A DNA stretch of 64,000 nucleotides from Xiphias gladius (taxonomy: Eukaryota; Chordata; Actinopteri; Istiophoriformes; Xiphiidae). Under the pieces are notes generated by a model. It did not search any database and had not been told where the DNA came from. It saw only the letters and a list, made by a program, of their open reading frames with translations. Each line of letters opens with the position of its first letter. Position 1 is the first letter of the stretch. The stretch lies in contig NC_053401.1 of the NCBI RefSeq assembly GCF_016859285.1, positions 11,655,161 through 11,719,160 of the forward strand, given 5' to 3'. Made by a program: the position numbers and the translations under genes. Positions 37,286 to 49,500 of the stretch are shown in pieces.

Positions 37286-39376
37286 AAAGAAACCAAAAAA
37301 CTAAAACCAAAAAAACTACTCAATCTGGTCCAAGTGCAATGTGACATTTGACAGTCATATAAAATTAAGAATACTTTACATCAGGGGTTTCCAAACATTT
37401 ATAATGGAAATTTTCTCTCCAAAAAGGCCTCAGCTTCTTCCCACAAACTTGTTTTTCCAGGGTCCAAAATGTGAGACACGTCAGCTGCCGCATTTCAAGT
37501 GCAGATCAAACTTCATGCTGGTTCAGGACAGATGACAGTGGCAGCAAAAACTAAAGTATTTAGAGCACTGCCCCTGAGGAAATATCGGACTGAAACATTG
37601 AGGGGTTTCTGCTTGATGTTTACAGACAGTGGGAGACAGGTTTTCTTCGAGAAGGCTATGGAGCTGGGGTGGGTATAATATTTGACTGGAAAAGCTCATT
37701 CGGGCTGGTATGGGCATGAGGGAAAAGCAGGGATGGGTTGGCCTTGTGAGGGTTTATTATGGCACCAGCTGAAATGTGTGTTGGGATACTGCAGGCTGAG
37801 TGTGGCTGTAATTTTCTAAGGAGGGCTGGACTTTCCCTGCTGAACAGTGATATGGAAAAGATCTGTGCAGTAACAGCACATGTCCAACTGCTTTGGAGAC
37901 AGTTCATTGATTATAGAGGGAAGTGGAGAAAAAAATGTTAAAATAAAAAATAAATTTGCAATTAAAGTGAATGCTTTCATCAGCTTGTTTCAAACATTTG
38001 ACATTTACCTTAGTCATAATTTGAATGACACAAAACCTGAGGATGAACTGTAACTTTTAAATTTTTAAATAAAGCACAGTGTTTAGTATTACTTTATTCA
38101 CTCAACCTTTTAGAGGGATGACATATTAAAGGAAAAACCTGAACAATGCGCAGAGATATAGTTCAGTTGCTAGAAACGATACAATTCTCTTACCACTACA
38201 GCTGGAAATGAGATCTTATACTGGCATTGAAAACAAGACAGGGTATGTCAGTTATGTGAGTTAATTCAGACAGAAAATGAAATGCACTTTGTTTTATGTT
38301 GTCCTTTATATCATAATCTAAGAAAGAAGTTATACAGTACGCTATGTCCTTCAAAGTGACAAAATCTTAGCCCATCTAAACAACTATGAGAGAGTTTAGA
38401 GCAATAATTGAAACAACAGAGGAGAAATTGTCTTTTGGAGGAATAATGCTCATCCTCCAGAAGAGTTCCAGGAACTTGTATATACCAAAGCGTACTGAAG
38501 CTTCTCTGGAGGTTTGCAGGGGCCCCGTTTTGGACTGTTGGTTTTTTCCTTTAATTTGTCACCTGTACGTCCTTAATATTTTCTACATTATGTGTATTTT
38601 GGAGGATGTGGCTACGCTGCACTGGAGAGTGTGTTTGCTCCACGCCGAAGCCGTAAATTCTAGCAATATTAATGCCACGCTTTAGCCACTGAGCAGCACA
38701 GGACCACTCGTGCAGTTGGATCACTGTACTGTTTATCAACCACCTGTACCAGACCAAATGACTTAGCCTGAGAGAATGTGTCTGAGTCTACTCAAGGCCC
38801 CTTTCCATGCTTTCCCTTCAGTCTAGTCTAGTCTGCTGTTTGGCCTGGCACGAGTCTCACCTTGTGTTGAAACATGTCTCTCATCAGCGGCGCAATTAAG
38901 CAACACAGACACAAGAACATGTGCTTTCAATTGATGGGCAGTATAAACAGACAAACATGCACAAGTCTATAAGGTCATGCTTGTATGTAAATATTAGAGA
39001 AAGAATAAGGGCAGACACAATCATACACAAACTGACAGCTGGTGGTTGAGAAGACCAGTTCATTCAGTTTCTGTTGGGTTTAGAGTAACAGCTCAATAGA
39101 AGTGTATTAGTGCGGTGAAGCAAATCGAGCTTTAATGTTTGCTTCCTTTGAGACGATTGATAATTGGGGCAGTTAAGAGAGCGCTCAATACACTGGAAAG
39201 ATACATTCGCAGCTGTTTCTGTCTGTAGCATGCCCAGTCTGTTATTCACAATGGAACGACACCATCTGCACTGACAGGCTTGTTCCACTGTGTGAGAGAC
39301 TGGAAGACTGTAAGGGGGCTGCGGTTTGGTACAGTCGGTGTGCACGTGTGTCTCTGTGGGTGTGTGTGTGCTTGTG

Positions 39377-39380
<4 letters not shown>

Positions 39381-39461
<81 letters not shown>
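39381..39461 (+). repeat. (GT)n microsatellite
   Basis: An uninterrupted run of about 81 bases, with GT-rich flanking sequence from 39,339. Confidence 0.97.
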
Positions 39462-39464
<3 letters not shown>

Positions 39465-39546
39465 TGCTCACCAGCTTCTGTAACAAAGAGAGAGAAAAAG
39501 ATGCAAAGACAGTAAGTCAGGAAAAAATAGCCAGACAGTGATTTTA

Positions 39547-39710
39547 AAGAAATAGATTGACAGTTTTGGAAATTCGCTTATTTGCTTTTGGGTGGAGAGG
39601 TTGATGAGAAGATTGCTAACACTCTGTCTGTCCAGTTACTATTTCTTGGGGAGGAAGAGTCCGGCCCATGCCTAAACTTTAACCGTATCATAACCAAAGT
39701 GGCAGCAGTC
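39547..39710 (+). repeat. Teleost repeat of the 'AGATTGACA.TTTTGG.AAAT' family, copy 1
   Basis: AATAGATTGACAGTTTTGGAAATTCGCTTATTTGCTTT..GATGAGAAGATTG..ACTCTGTCTGT aligns by eye with the better preserved copy at 47,557-47,760. It is a familiar percomorph repeat. Confidence 0.7.
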
Positions 39711-40459
39711 TATGGGTCATGCCAGGACAAGTTTAAATTCAAATAAAAGCACAAAGTGAAAACACGAATTTCAGATGTACTTTTATTTCTTCCAAGGAAT
39801 ATGCTGAAACACATGTTAAAAATAAAGGACTGGCTTACAGGATACAGAACACATAAGCGCCCATAAACACACAAACACCCTGCAAGCGGATGGATGTTTG
39901 AGAACAAGTAATCAGTAATTAAAGCAGGGAGAGCAAGATGTGAAGAGAGGAAATAAAGACAAAGAGGTACATTAATAAGATCAGGAGCCAGAACGGTAGC
40001 AAGGAAAGGCATGTTTAGAAAGATGGCAGGTAGATGGAGACAGAACATCAGCGTCTGTTTAGTTGTCAGTAGAAAAAATTCATCGTGTACCCCAGAAAGA
40101 AAACAGCACTTTACTACAACCACATTTTAACCTTTAAGATGTTAACATGTCACAAATGTCTCTTTTTCTTTCCTTCAAACCCCTTTTCCTGTTTCCTCTC
40201 TCTCTCTCTCCCCACTTTTCTCTTGCTCTACCTCTCCACTAATTCTTTAAACATGTGTGGTGTTACCATTTTAGTCCCTGTATATTTTATTGTATCTGTG
40301 ACTAAAATGATTTTGATTTCCTCTTTAACTGTGAGTTAGTCTTTCTCAGAATATATATGCTTATTTGTCTACCCTTTACTTTTCTATTATACATAAATGT
40401 ATCCATCCTCCATCTCCTCCCTCTCTCTCTTCCCTTTGTTTTTCTCTTCATACACACAG

Positions 40460-40565
40460 CTGTGACCCGCCTCCCGTATCCCATCACACCAATCACCCGA
40501 CGACAATTTTCCAAGGTTGACCTGATTACCAAGAGGCCTCCCTTCCTGTTCACTTGTCTCCCATC
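40460..40565 (+). other. lrrc17: lrrc17 5' UTR part of exon 2
   Basis: A polypyrimidine tract (TTGTTTTTCTCTTCATACACACAG) ends at 40459. The following 106 bases lead to the start codon and terminate the upstream frame at TGA 40463-40465. Confidence 0.75.
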
Positions 40566-43500
40566 ATGCGTCTCCTCGCCACTCTCCTCCTCTTGCTGCT
40601 CCTTCGGTCAGCTGAGCCCCAGAGAGGCCCTCGGTCAGGGGTCAGGGAGAGGGGCGCCAGGGGCCGTGTACGAGGCAGAAGCAGGGCAGGGGTCATGAGG
40701 CGTCAAGCCCAGGAGTGTAAGGAATACATGGAGGCAGGAGAGAAGTACCTGGACTGTCAGGAAAGGCAGCTGACCACTGTGATGCAGGACTGGCCCAAAG
40801 ATATTCACCACCTGCTGCTGGCAAGAAATAAGATTCAGGTATGTGCAGAGAGTTTGCACTGAGAATGTCTAGTAGAGTTTTATGTAACAGTTAGTGTGTC
40901 AAGCTTCTACTACTGAACCTAAACCCAGCCAGCTTGTTGATACCGTGAGCATCCGTGCATCATTTATTTGGTCCTGAGATCAAAGACAGGCTTGTGTGTG
41001 TGTAGGTTTCTTCATGTCTGACTGAGCACACAGCATGTGTGTCACAGGTGCTGAGAGGAACAAAACCAAAATGCGTTGCCAGTGAGGTGATAAATGAGGA
41101 CGAATGAGTAATAAACATCGATCAAATCGTTGGAAAATAAGTATCATTACGCTTGAATTTTGCTCATTACGTTATTGAATGCTTGATTAGTGAGGGAAAG
41201 AATTGTCAAAGTGGATTTTGTTTTACTTTTAGCTGTATCTTTGGATTCTGCCTAAAATTGTGAAACATTTAAAATGTCTACATTAAAGCTACAATCTGAG
41301 TTTTAAAACCTGCATTTTGTACTTACAGCTGCAAATTTCAGCTTACTGTCTTGGTCTTTACAAACTGCAACTTTACTGTGTTTGTTTACTCTCGCTGCTT
41401 TCTTAATCACTGTTCTCAGTGTTTTTTTATTTGCGCTACCTGCCCGACAACAAAAGGCTGGCTGACAAAGTTTAGCAACTAGCTGATGAACATAGTGGAT
41501 ATTATAGGAGCTAATGAGTTAAATATCAGACCCAGGAGTATGTGGGTATGTTCAAGATTTGTAACAAGAATGTTTATTTTCACTGAAAGCCATTAATGCT
41601 TCCCAGCTACTATGCTGATTGTACGGTAGTGACTTCAAAAATTCACTTAGGCTTTAAGAAGGGGTGACAAATATATACCTTCATGAAAGGATATAAAACT
41701 AATTTTAAAAAAAGCAAAACAATTTTTTTTTAAAAGTGCGCTGCACTGTGGTTTTGTAGTTTAGTAATTTTGTTGGGGGACTATTTTCAGCTGTGGATTA
41801 ATACACATTGGGTGCACTATTGAGTATTTACAGCAGCAGGACGGTGTTTGTGGTATCAAAAAAAAGACAGTGCTGTATTTATCAGACAAATTTATCATTG
41901 TGAAGGAATAGCCAGTGCAACGTTGTAGCTCACTGATGTGTTTTTAACAGTTTTCGGACAACAATGGAGCTCTGTGACACAGAGGAATAAGCTATATGAG
42001 GCTTTGGGTACACAGACAATCATTGTTAGTGGTTTTGGCCTTATCCTTTTATTACAGCATAGTCAATAATTTACTAATATATCACCCAAAGTTGTTGACA
42101 ATTACTCTAAACACTACACTGTACACAACAGAAAATACCTAACGGCAACAAAACCACAAAAACCAACAGTTCATCTCTCTCTGTTTAGGTTTTGAGGGAC
42201 AACATGTTCTCCCACTTCACCCAGCTAAAGAGCCTGGACCTCCAGCAGAACGACATATCCATGGTGGAGGATGGAGCGTTCAGTGGCCTCTCCCAGCTCA
42301 CCACCCTGCTCCTCCAGCACAACCGACTGAAAACAGCCTCGGAGGAGGTCCTGCTTCCTCTGCGCCGCCTTACCTACCTCCGTCTCTATGACAACCCCTG
42401 GAGCTGCCACTGCTCACTGGACAGCCTGGTCAGGAAGCTGCAGGTACCCAGCAACCGCAACCTGGGCAACTACGCCAAGTGTGCAGAACCTTTTTTACTC
42501 ACGGGCCAGAAGCTGAAGAAGCTGAGCGTGGACTCGTTGTGTGAGGATGACAAGCAAGTGGACAGGAGGCTGGGGGGCGGAGGGGGGGGGCCACCGCGGC
42601 CTCCACCAAACAAAGTGAAGCCAGGGGCCACGTCCATGTGTCACACGTACATGTTCCCTAGACCTCTGCTGGACTGCAGCAACAAAGGTGACAGAATGTA
42701 AAATTCTGCATGTCTTATCTTGTGTCATGTAACGCCAAAATGCAGTCTACTAAAGTCTACTAACTGAAATTTTCTTAAAATCTGAAGCAGAGATGATACA
42801 TTTTGGATCCTATTTCAGAATAACTGATAGCCTAACTAACAAACTGTCTGGCACGTGGAACAAATAGTATACAGTTAAGGCAGTAGGTACTTCTTAGGTA
42901 GATACTTGCGGCTGGCATGGCTACATGGATGTCAATGGTCCACCACTTTGGTCCAGACTGAAATATCTCAACAACTATTGGATCGATTACTGTGAAATTT
43001 TGTAAAGACATCCATGGCTGTCAGAGGATGAATACTACTGACTTTGGTGCTCCTCTGAGTCTTCCTCTAGCACGACATTCATGATCCCTTCAGGATGAAT
43101 TGTAATAACTTTGGTGATCCAGCTGGTAATCCAGCCTGTCAATCACACGTGTAACAACTAGTTTAGTCCTTAGCCCTTTGTCTGTCCTGGAAAGAGTTGG
43201 ATAAAAATCCAGTAGATACTATGTCCACAGGAAAGGTTCAACTTGAAACATACTGAACATGAAGGTTGGCATGAACTGACATGAGGAATCGGTTCGTTAT
43301 TCCTGCAGCAGAAACTGTTCATTTGCATCCAAACTTAAGTGAAATCATTCACAGTTGTGTGGTTAGCTTAAGCTTTGCTACTTATTCGATGACTATGATA
43401 TGAGGCAAAAAAGCAAATTTCCTAGAAAACATACCAATAACAAATAGAATGCCCTAGCAGAGTTAAAAGGTACATTTGTTCGGTTTGTGCAACACTCTCC

Positions 43501-46500
43501 AGGTGATAGTTATATTTGCATGTCCATTGAGACTAGGCCTGAGATTTACTTTTGCTATCTAATGTTTTGGTTACAACCAGGCTGAGCAAGCCTGTCGTGT
43601 TTGTTTTATTCTGTTTGCTCATTCTGTGTTGCGCCTGAAACTCATTGAGAAGGAAGGGGCAGGCTCTGGGGCTGGTTGTGGTCTGTTCTTTTTAAATCCT
43701 TGCTCTTTTCCCCCAAAGTGACACATAGCAACTTTTGGTTCAAGAGTTAAATTAGTATTTGAAGACAACTTTCTCGTTTCACTTTGTGATATTTCGGGCA
43801 TTTTGAAGAGCTACATTTTGGTGTGCTTGTGTTCTTGTTTGGTCTGTTGTGGTGTTCAGCACTTGTCTGATTTTTGCAAGTACAGCACCATCTCTCTTGT
43901 GTTGTAATGAATTGTAATTTGAATCATGCTGTCAATAATTTTCTGCAGACACATGTTCTCCAAGAGATTTTAGAAGGCAGGAATAACCACCAGCATCTCA
44001 AAAATGTGTGTTGTTTTTTCAGTTTTAAAACTGAGTCAGCATGGGTGACAGCTTCCCCAATGCTCTTTCAGGTCCCCCAGTTTTCACATCTGCGTAAAAA
44101 TGCCATTTTGAGGCTGCTGTCCTAGTGGCTGTAACTTCTCCAGGGCTCCATAAAAAAATTTGTTTCACTGTTGCTTTTCAAAGAAAAGGCAATCTCTGAA
44201 TTTGTGCAGACAGATCACTCTGGGTTACTTTTATGTGGGGTCTTAATACTTAGTTGCTCTCTCATTTTCTCCCTTTCATCCTCCTCTCTGTGTCACGACT
44301 CATCTAACACCATAATTGCATCCACTGTCACCAAACTAAACTGAATGACTGTGTCCGTGATTCAGACCAAGTGAGCTCCCAGATTTAAATGAGCAATTGA
44401 ATGAATCTATGAATGGAGTGCTAATGCTGTTCAGAAAAAGCAATCTTTCATAGAGAATTGACAAGCCAAAGCCACACAATGCACCATCTGTAGTGGGTAA
44501 ATGCTTGAGGAAGCTTTCTGCATATTTTCCTAATTTTTTTCTACAGTGGGACGTTTGAATTGATTCTTTATCTGAATCGCTATAAGGTCTCTGTTTTCTC
44601 ACAGACGGATTCTTCAATCCATCTCTCTACATCAATTCTTTTTTTTTTTTTTTTAATGCCCGATAATCACCCTCCATCCTGCCTCCTTCTAAACGAGATG
44701 TGATGTGTTAATGTTGCTTAATATATTACAGCTTTGTGCATGACATTCAGGTCATGGCTTCTTCACTTTTGATCTGCAAGGAGACCCATTTAGTGGTACT
44801 GTAACTTGATACCAGTTGAGGATTGAAGTTGTCTCATTTTGTTGCTTTTTATGTGCGCTGGATTCCTGCAGCAATGTTTTCATTAGTTTTATTAGTAGTA
44901 TTAGCTGTCAGTCACAGCGAAATACAATCACAGGTAGATTATATAATTACACCTTATTTTTTCTCTACCCCCTTTTGTCTGTTCAGTGATCTAAACATTT
45001 ACAGATGCTGGCAGAGTTTGGTATGCTGTGGTATGATATGGCCTAAAAAACTCTCTCACAGATTATGTGGAGTTGCTTCAGAAAATCAAAGCATCATTGT
45101 TCCCTCCATTTTCCATTATATATTACTTCTTGATCCCCCAAGAGAAAAAATCTCATTATGGGGCTTGTTTTCTGTCTGCGCCCTACTGACACCACACCTA
45201 AAGCCCCCTGTGCAATGTGTCTCGCTTCCAAGTTCTCATTAAATTCAGTGCAACCTTTAGTCCTATGCTGGAAAAACACTGTGATCTGTGTTTTGTTAGT
45301 AGTCATTTGATTGTACATATTCTTGATAAAGTTGTGTGTAATCCGAACACAATGTGAAAATGTAAACTAAAATAATAATGCTCATAAAAAAGCTATGTTT
45401 TTATGAGTGGGACCCTGCCCTGAACAGTTGGTGGTGTGCCAACAAACAATACGCCAAGAAGGTCCATGAAGACAAAGACTGCTAGCAAGCAAACATGAAT
45501 GTAAGCAATGTACAATATGAAGTATTCAAAATTTGGTTTAGTAAATGTTTTTATGACAAAAGAAAAATGCATACAACACATTTGTTAGACCTCAAGGATA
45601 TATACAGGAAACATTAAATGCAAACAAAAACTCCACAGGGCACCTTTGAGTGGTGCAAATCTGCACTGAATAAATTACCAAAACCAAGGGACATGTACGG
45701 AACCCTAGGTTTTTTGGGGCCCCTCTTGGCCTAGGGTCCCATTGCAGGTGCACACTTTGCCAGGTTGGTAAGCTGGCCTTGCACAGGTACATGCCATATA
45801 ATGCAGCTGCAGGACTGGCAGCTTTAAAGCTTAATCATCTTCAGTCAGACTCTGTGAAATTAAATATCAGAATGACAGTGGTCTAAAAATAAAAAGATTA
45901 AGTAAAAAGAAATCGTGGAGAGGGTGAACATGAGTGTAGGGAGGTGGAACAAATGTGGAAAAGGGTTTTCTTTCACATTGGACTGAAAAGCAAGCAGGCA
46001 GCAAGAAATAGAAAACCCAGAGCAGAGTGGAAACATACTCTGATATCTCAGTCTACGAACCCTATATTCCTTTCTCCCTGGTTTTCTCCCCAGTCTACAT
46101 GTCTCCCTCCCTCTGGTTTGAAGTCTGTTTCTCTGAGGTGAACCACAGCAGATTTCAGGCTCCACATCATGCTTACTGGAGATAAATGATATACAGAGTG
46201 GCCAGAGTTATTAAGGGAGTTCTTGAGGTTATGTTTCTCAAGGATGAGACGTGGACCTTGGAGTTAGAGTTACTCTGTGGTAATATCCAAATATATATGC
46301 CTTCAAAATTATTTCTGTTTAGGTCCCCTCTATACGACGGACACGGTGTTGAACTCCCTCTAAATTGTATATATCCTGGATTAGTACTGTATTAGTACTG
46401 TTAGCCTAAAAAAATGTAACATTAGCATAAAAAAAGGTAACATTAGCAATTATCAAATCATTAAGTAATGCCCCCTCATTCTAGATATATGCCAGATGTT

Positions 46501-49500
46501 ACATCAGTGCAAAATCACCTTTCCATATTTATCTCCTTATGAGCTTTTAGTCATTCGAGTTTTTTGGTTTTTTTTGCACACATCTCATGAGGTTGCTGAG
46601 AACCACAGCTACAGGGTGGTATTGTTTTGGCCTAGTTCTAGACTTTACCTTCAAGACTGTGCTCATAAGGTTAAGAAATCATAGGTTTCAGAAGTACCAC
46701 AAATCATCCATATAAACTTGAGGCCATTTGAGCAAGGGGCTGAAAAGTGACTCATGTGTATGGTATGTTAGCTGCTTCCAAGACACATACACGCCAACAT
46801 GCATGATATTATGTCAGGGTCTCCCTTGACGTCCTGGCGCACAGACAGCGGGCAGTTAGTCAGCAGAAAAAATAATCTTCCATAATGTCAGTTGAGTGAG
46901 AGGCAGATGGAGAGAGCATGAATGAAAAAGAGGACAGTATCAAACATCAATCTCTACTAACAGGAGGATTAAGCTACAGACTCTACCAGACACCAAGAAG
47001 TTTTCCTGCAGTAGTGTGAATCCTCTCCACACTGGGGACTGTACTGATATTCGACTTCTGGGGTTCAGACTTTCCCAAAGAAGTTTTCCAGGCTGAGGCG
47101 AAGGCGTCAGCGAAACAATGTGAGAACAGGTCATGAGCTACTTAGAATACCCACAGAAACCAGTTGTTTTGATGGGTAGTTGCCTCCACTGTCTAAGGAT
47201 GATTTGGATGGATAAAGCTTAGATGACACAAGGATAATTATAATTGTATTCTTTTCTTTCCTTTTGTTACTGCCAAGACATGGTGACATGGGAGGCCTTC
47301 AAAGGGGCAATTTTATGCACTCAGTCCTGGAACACTGGCTCTGTATTTATTCATCAGGATGAGCAGAAATAGAAAAAAAAACATTTGCGCAGATTATGTG
47401 CGGAAAGATAAAACACACAGTTTCAAAACATTAACTGTGATCTTAAGGACTCACTTAAAGACCTGATTAGGGAGTACTATTGGGAACAATAACAAAAATA
47501 AAGGAGTGCATCATTGTACTTGTTTGTAAAATGACAATTCGTGTCCTGCAACCTAAAAGAACAGATTGACATTTTTGGGAAATATGCAAAATCACTTTCT
47601 TTCAGGGAGTTAGATGAGAACATTGATACCACTCTTGTTTCTATGGTATATATGAAGCTACTGCTAACAGCCGGTTACCTTAGCTTAGCATAAAGACTGG
47701 AAGCAAGGGGAAACAGCTAGCCTGGCTATGTCCAAAGTTAATGACATCCACCTAACAACACCAACTGAAGCTCACTAAGTATTTGTCTGAGTATCTTGTT
47801 CCTTAAAATGGCTTTGGTTTTATGGGGGGTTACTGTATGTGCATTGTGTGTTTCCAATCTTTGCACTAAGATGCTAACTGGCTGCTGGTAGTAGGTCAAT
47901 ATGCTTCCAACTGTAACTTTGAGTTGAAGCAGTAAGGCAATAAACCTTATTTTTTAAATTTAGCATGACTCAAACCCCCAAGACTACCATTGTAAGGGAG
48001 TAAATGACAACTAGCGCTAATCTGGTCATTGTAGTAGTGATGTCATGTAAACAGAGAACTCTGCATGTTTAGAAAAGGCTTTACCCATGCCTCTCTATCA
48101 TCTGCCAGAATGATGACAGAGAGTTCTATACTGTATATTACATAAAGCCCAAACATAACACACATGCAAAATCAAGAGCCGAGAAACACACTGGAACTTG
48201 ACAGATTTTTCTTGTTAAACATGAATAACGGAAAAGATCCCAACCCTGTTCAGGTTTTTGCTTTAGCACAATACACACAATATTCTCATCTCTCTTCTCA
48301 AGGCATATACTGCATATACTCTACTTTAATGCTGGATGAGCAACTATACTGCATATACTTCCTCTGAAACCATGATACCTCTACTCTTGGTTCATATATG
48401 CAGTTTAGCAACTGAAGTGCAAGTGACTTCACATGAAATACAGTTAAACTGAGGAAGGCCCACATTAAATATGGATTAATTCTCAGCTAACTGTACGCTA
48501 CCAGAGCCTAGAACTAAGAAAAGACTTTGAAAAATGACTCCTCCTTTCAAGTCTGGGCCGTGGGTCCAAACCACAAAATTCACTGCACTACACACAGTTG
48601 ACCCCACAGTAATCATGTCAGTGCTGAAAAAAAAATTAACTGCTTCCCCCTCTGCTGTCCAAACAGTATTAAACATATTGCAACCCCCTGCTCTAAACAG
48701 ATTCAGTATTAATGCGCTAATGAAATATAATGTATCTGGCAGCTGGAGCTGTATATTTCACCTTTTGCAAAAATATATGGTGAAGAAAGGAGAAAAAATA
48801 ACCAAACTACAGATTAACTCATAATTCATATGTTTATATACATCATCAGTAGTGCTAAACCATAACCTCTGGAGTGGGATATATAGATAAATGTCCAGAT
48901 TAATGTTCTGCACACCTAAAGTACTAAATCATGGAAATAGCTTACCTCTATCTATTTAAATTATATAAATACTGCTGTATATTTACTACACTCCATGATC
49001 CATGTTAAACAACCGATGATGGGCTCTCCAAAGGATGTTTCCAAAGAATAAATGATTAAATACTGTAGAAATGTAACAGCTAATTGTTCAGATTAAATTA
49101 CAGTGGAGTTTTAATCAAATAAATCAGTCGGATTTCCAGAAATGGAGAGATTTTCTTAGGCAGTAATTTAGCAACATTTTCTGACAGAAAAATCTAAATC
49201 GGACAGATGTTCACATGTGAACCAACATAATGACTCCAGCAGATTCAGCAAAAACTCAGTCCAAGCCCAGTTATAAATAAATAATTTTCACTTGTCCTGA
49301 CCTGTTCACTCTCTTTCTCCTTCTCTCTGTATATTTCTCCATTCAACAATCTGCTCTGTAGAGGTATGAAGCAGATGTTAAAGGAGGAAAGAGCCTAACA
49401 CTTTTTTTTACCCAGAGGTAGATACCGCAGGACCCTCAGGGCACAGCCACCACTTATCCAGCCCTAACCCACTATCACTGCTCTATGCACAATGTAGGAG

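Larger units (their letters stand above)
32030..40459 (+). other. lrrc17: lrrc17 intron 1 (8.4 kb, inferred)
   Basis: No exons were recognised. It includes a poly-G run (33,281-33,293), a GT-rich microsatellite (35,725-35,769), percomorph repeat copy B (36,895-37,285), a long GT microsatellite (39,381-39,461) and a repeat of another dispersed family (39,547-39,710). No exon of a host gene was found on the - strand, although human LRRC17 lies inside an FBXL13 intron. Confidence 0.5.
31940..40465 (+). promoter_or_regulatory. lrrc17: Upstream ORF spanning the lrrc17 leader splice junction
   Basis: ATG at 31940 starts a frame (MTGLGPWDVG...DSLPAQ) open for 30 codons to the donor at 32029. After splicing to 40460 it reads CTG TGA and stops, giving a 31-residue peptide that ends about 100 nt before the main ATG at 40566. 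If transcribed as inferred, it could dampen lrrc17 translation. Confidence 0.35.

Noticed and set aside
39064..39541. Frames of 67-140 codons across the 39.4 kb region
   Set aside because: Microsatellite-derived Thr-His and Val-Cys strings; not genes.
42225..42728. Two - strand frames over lrrc17 exon 3
   Set aside because: Reverse-strand shadows of a GC-rich coding exon.
44823..45242. 139-codon + strand frame with a hydrophobic N-terminus resembling a signal peptide
   Set aside because: Lies in an lrrc17 intron; composition beyond the first 30 residues looks random and there are no domain motifs.
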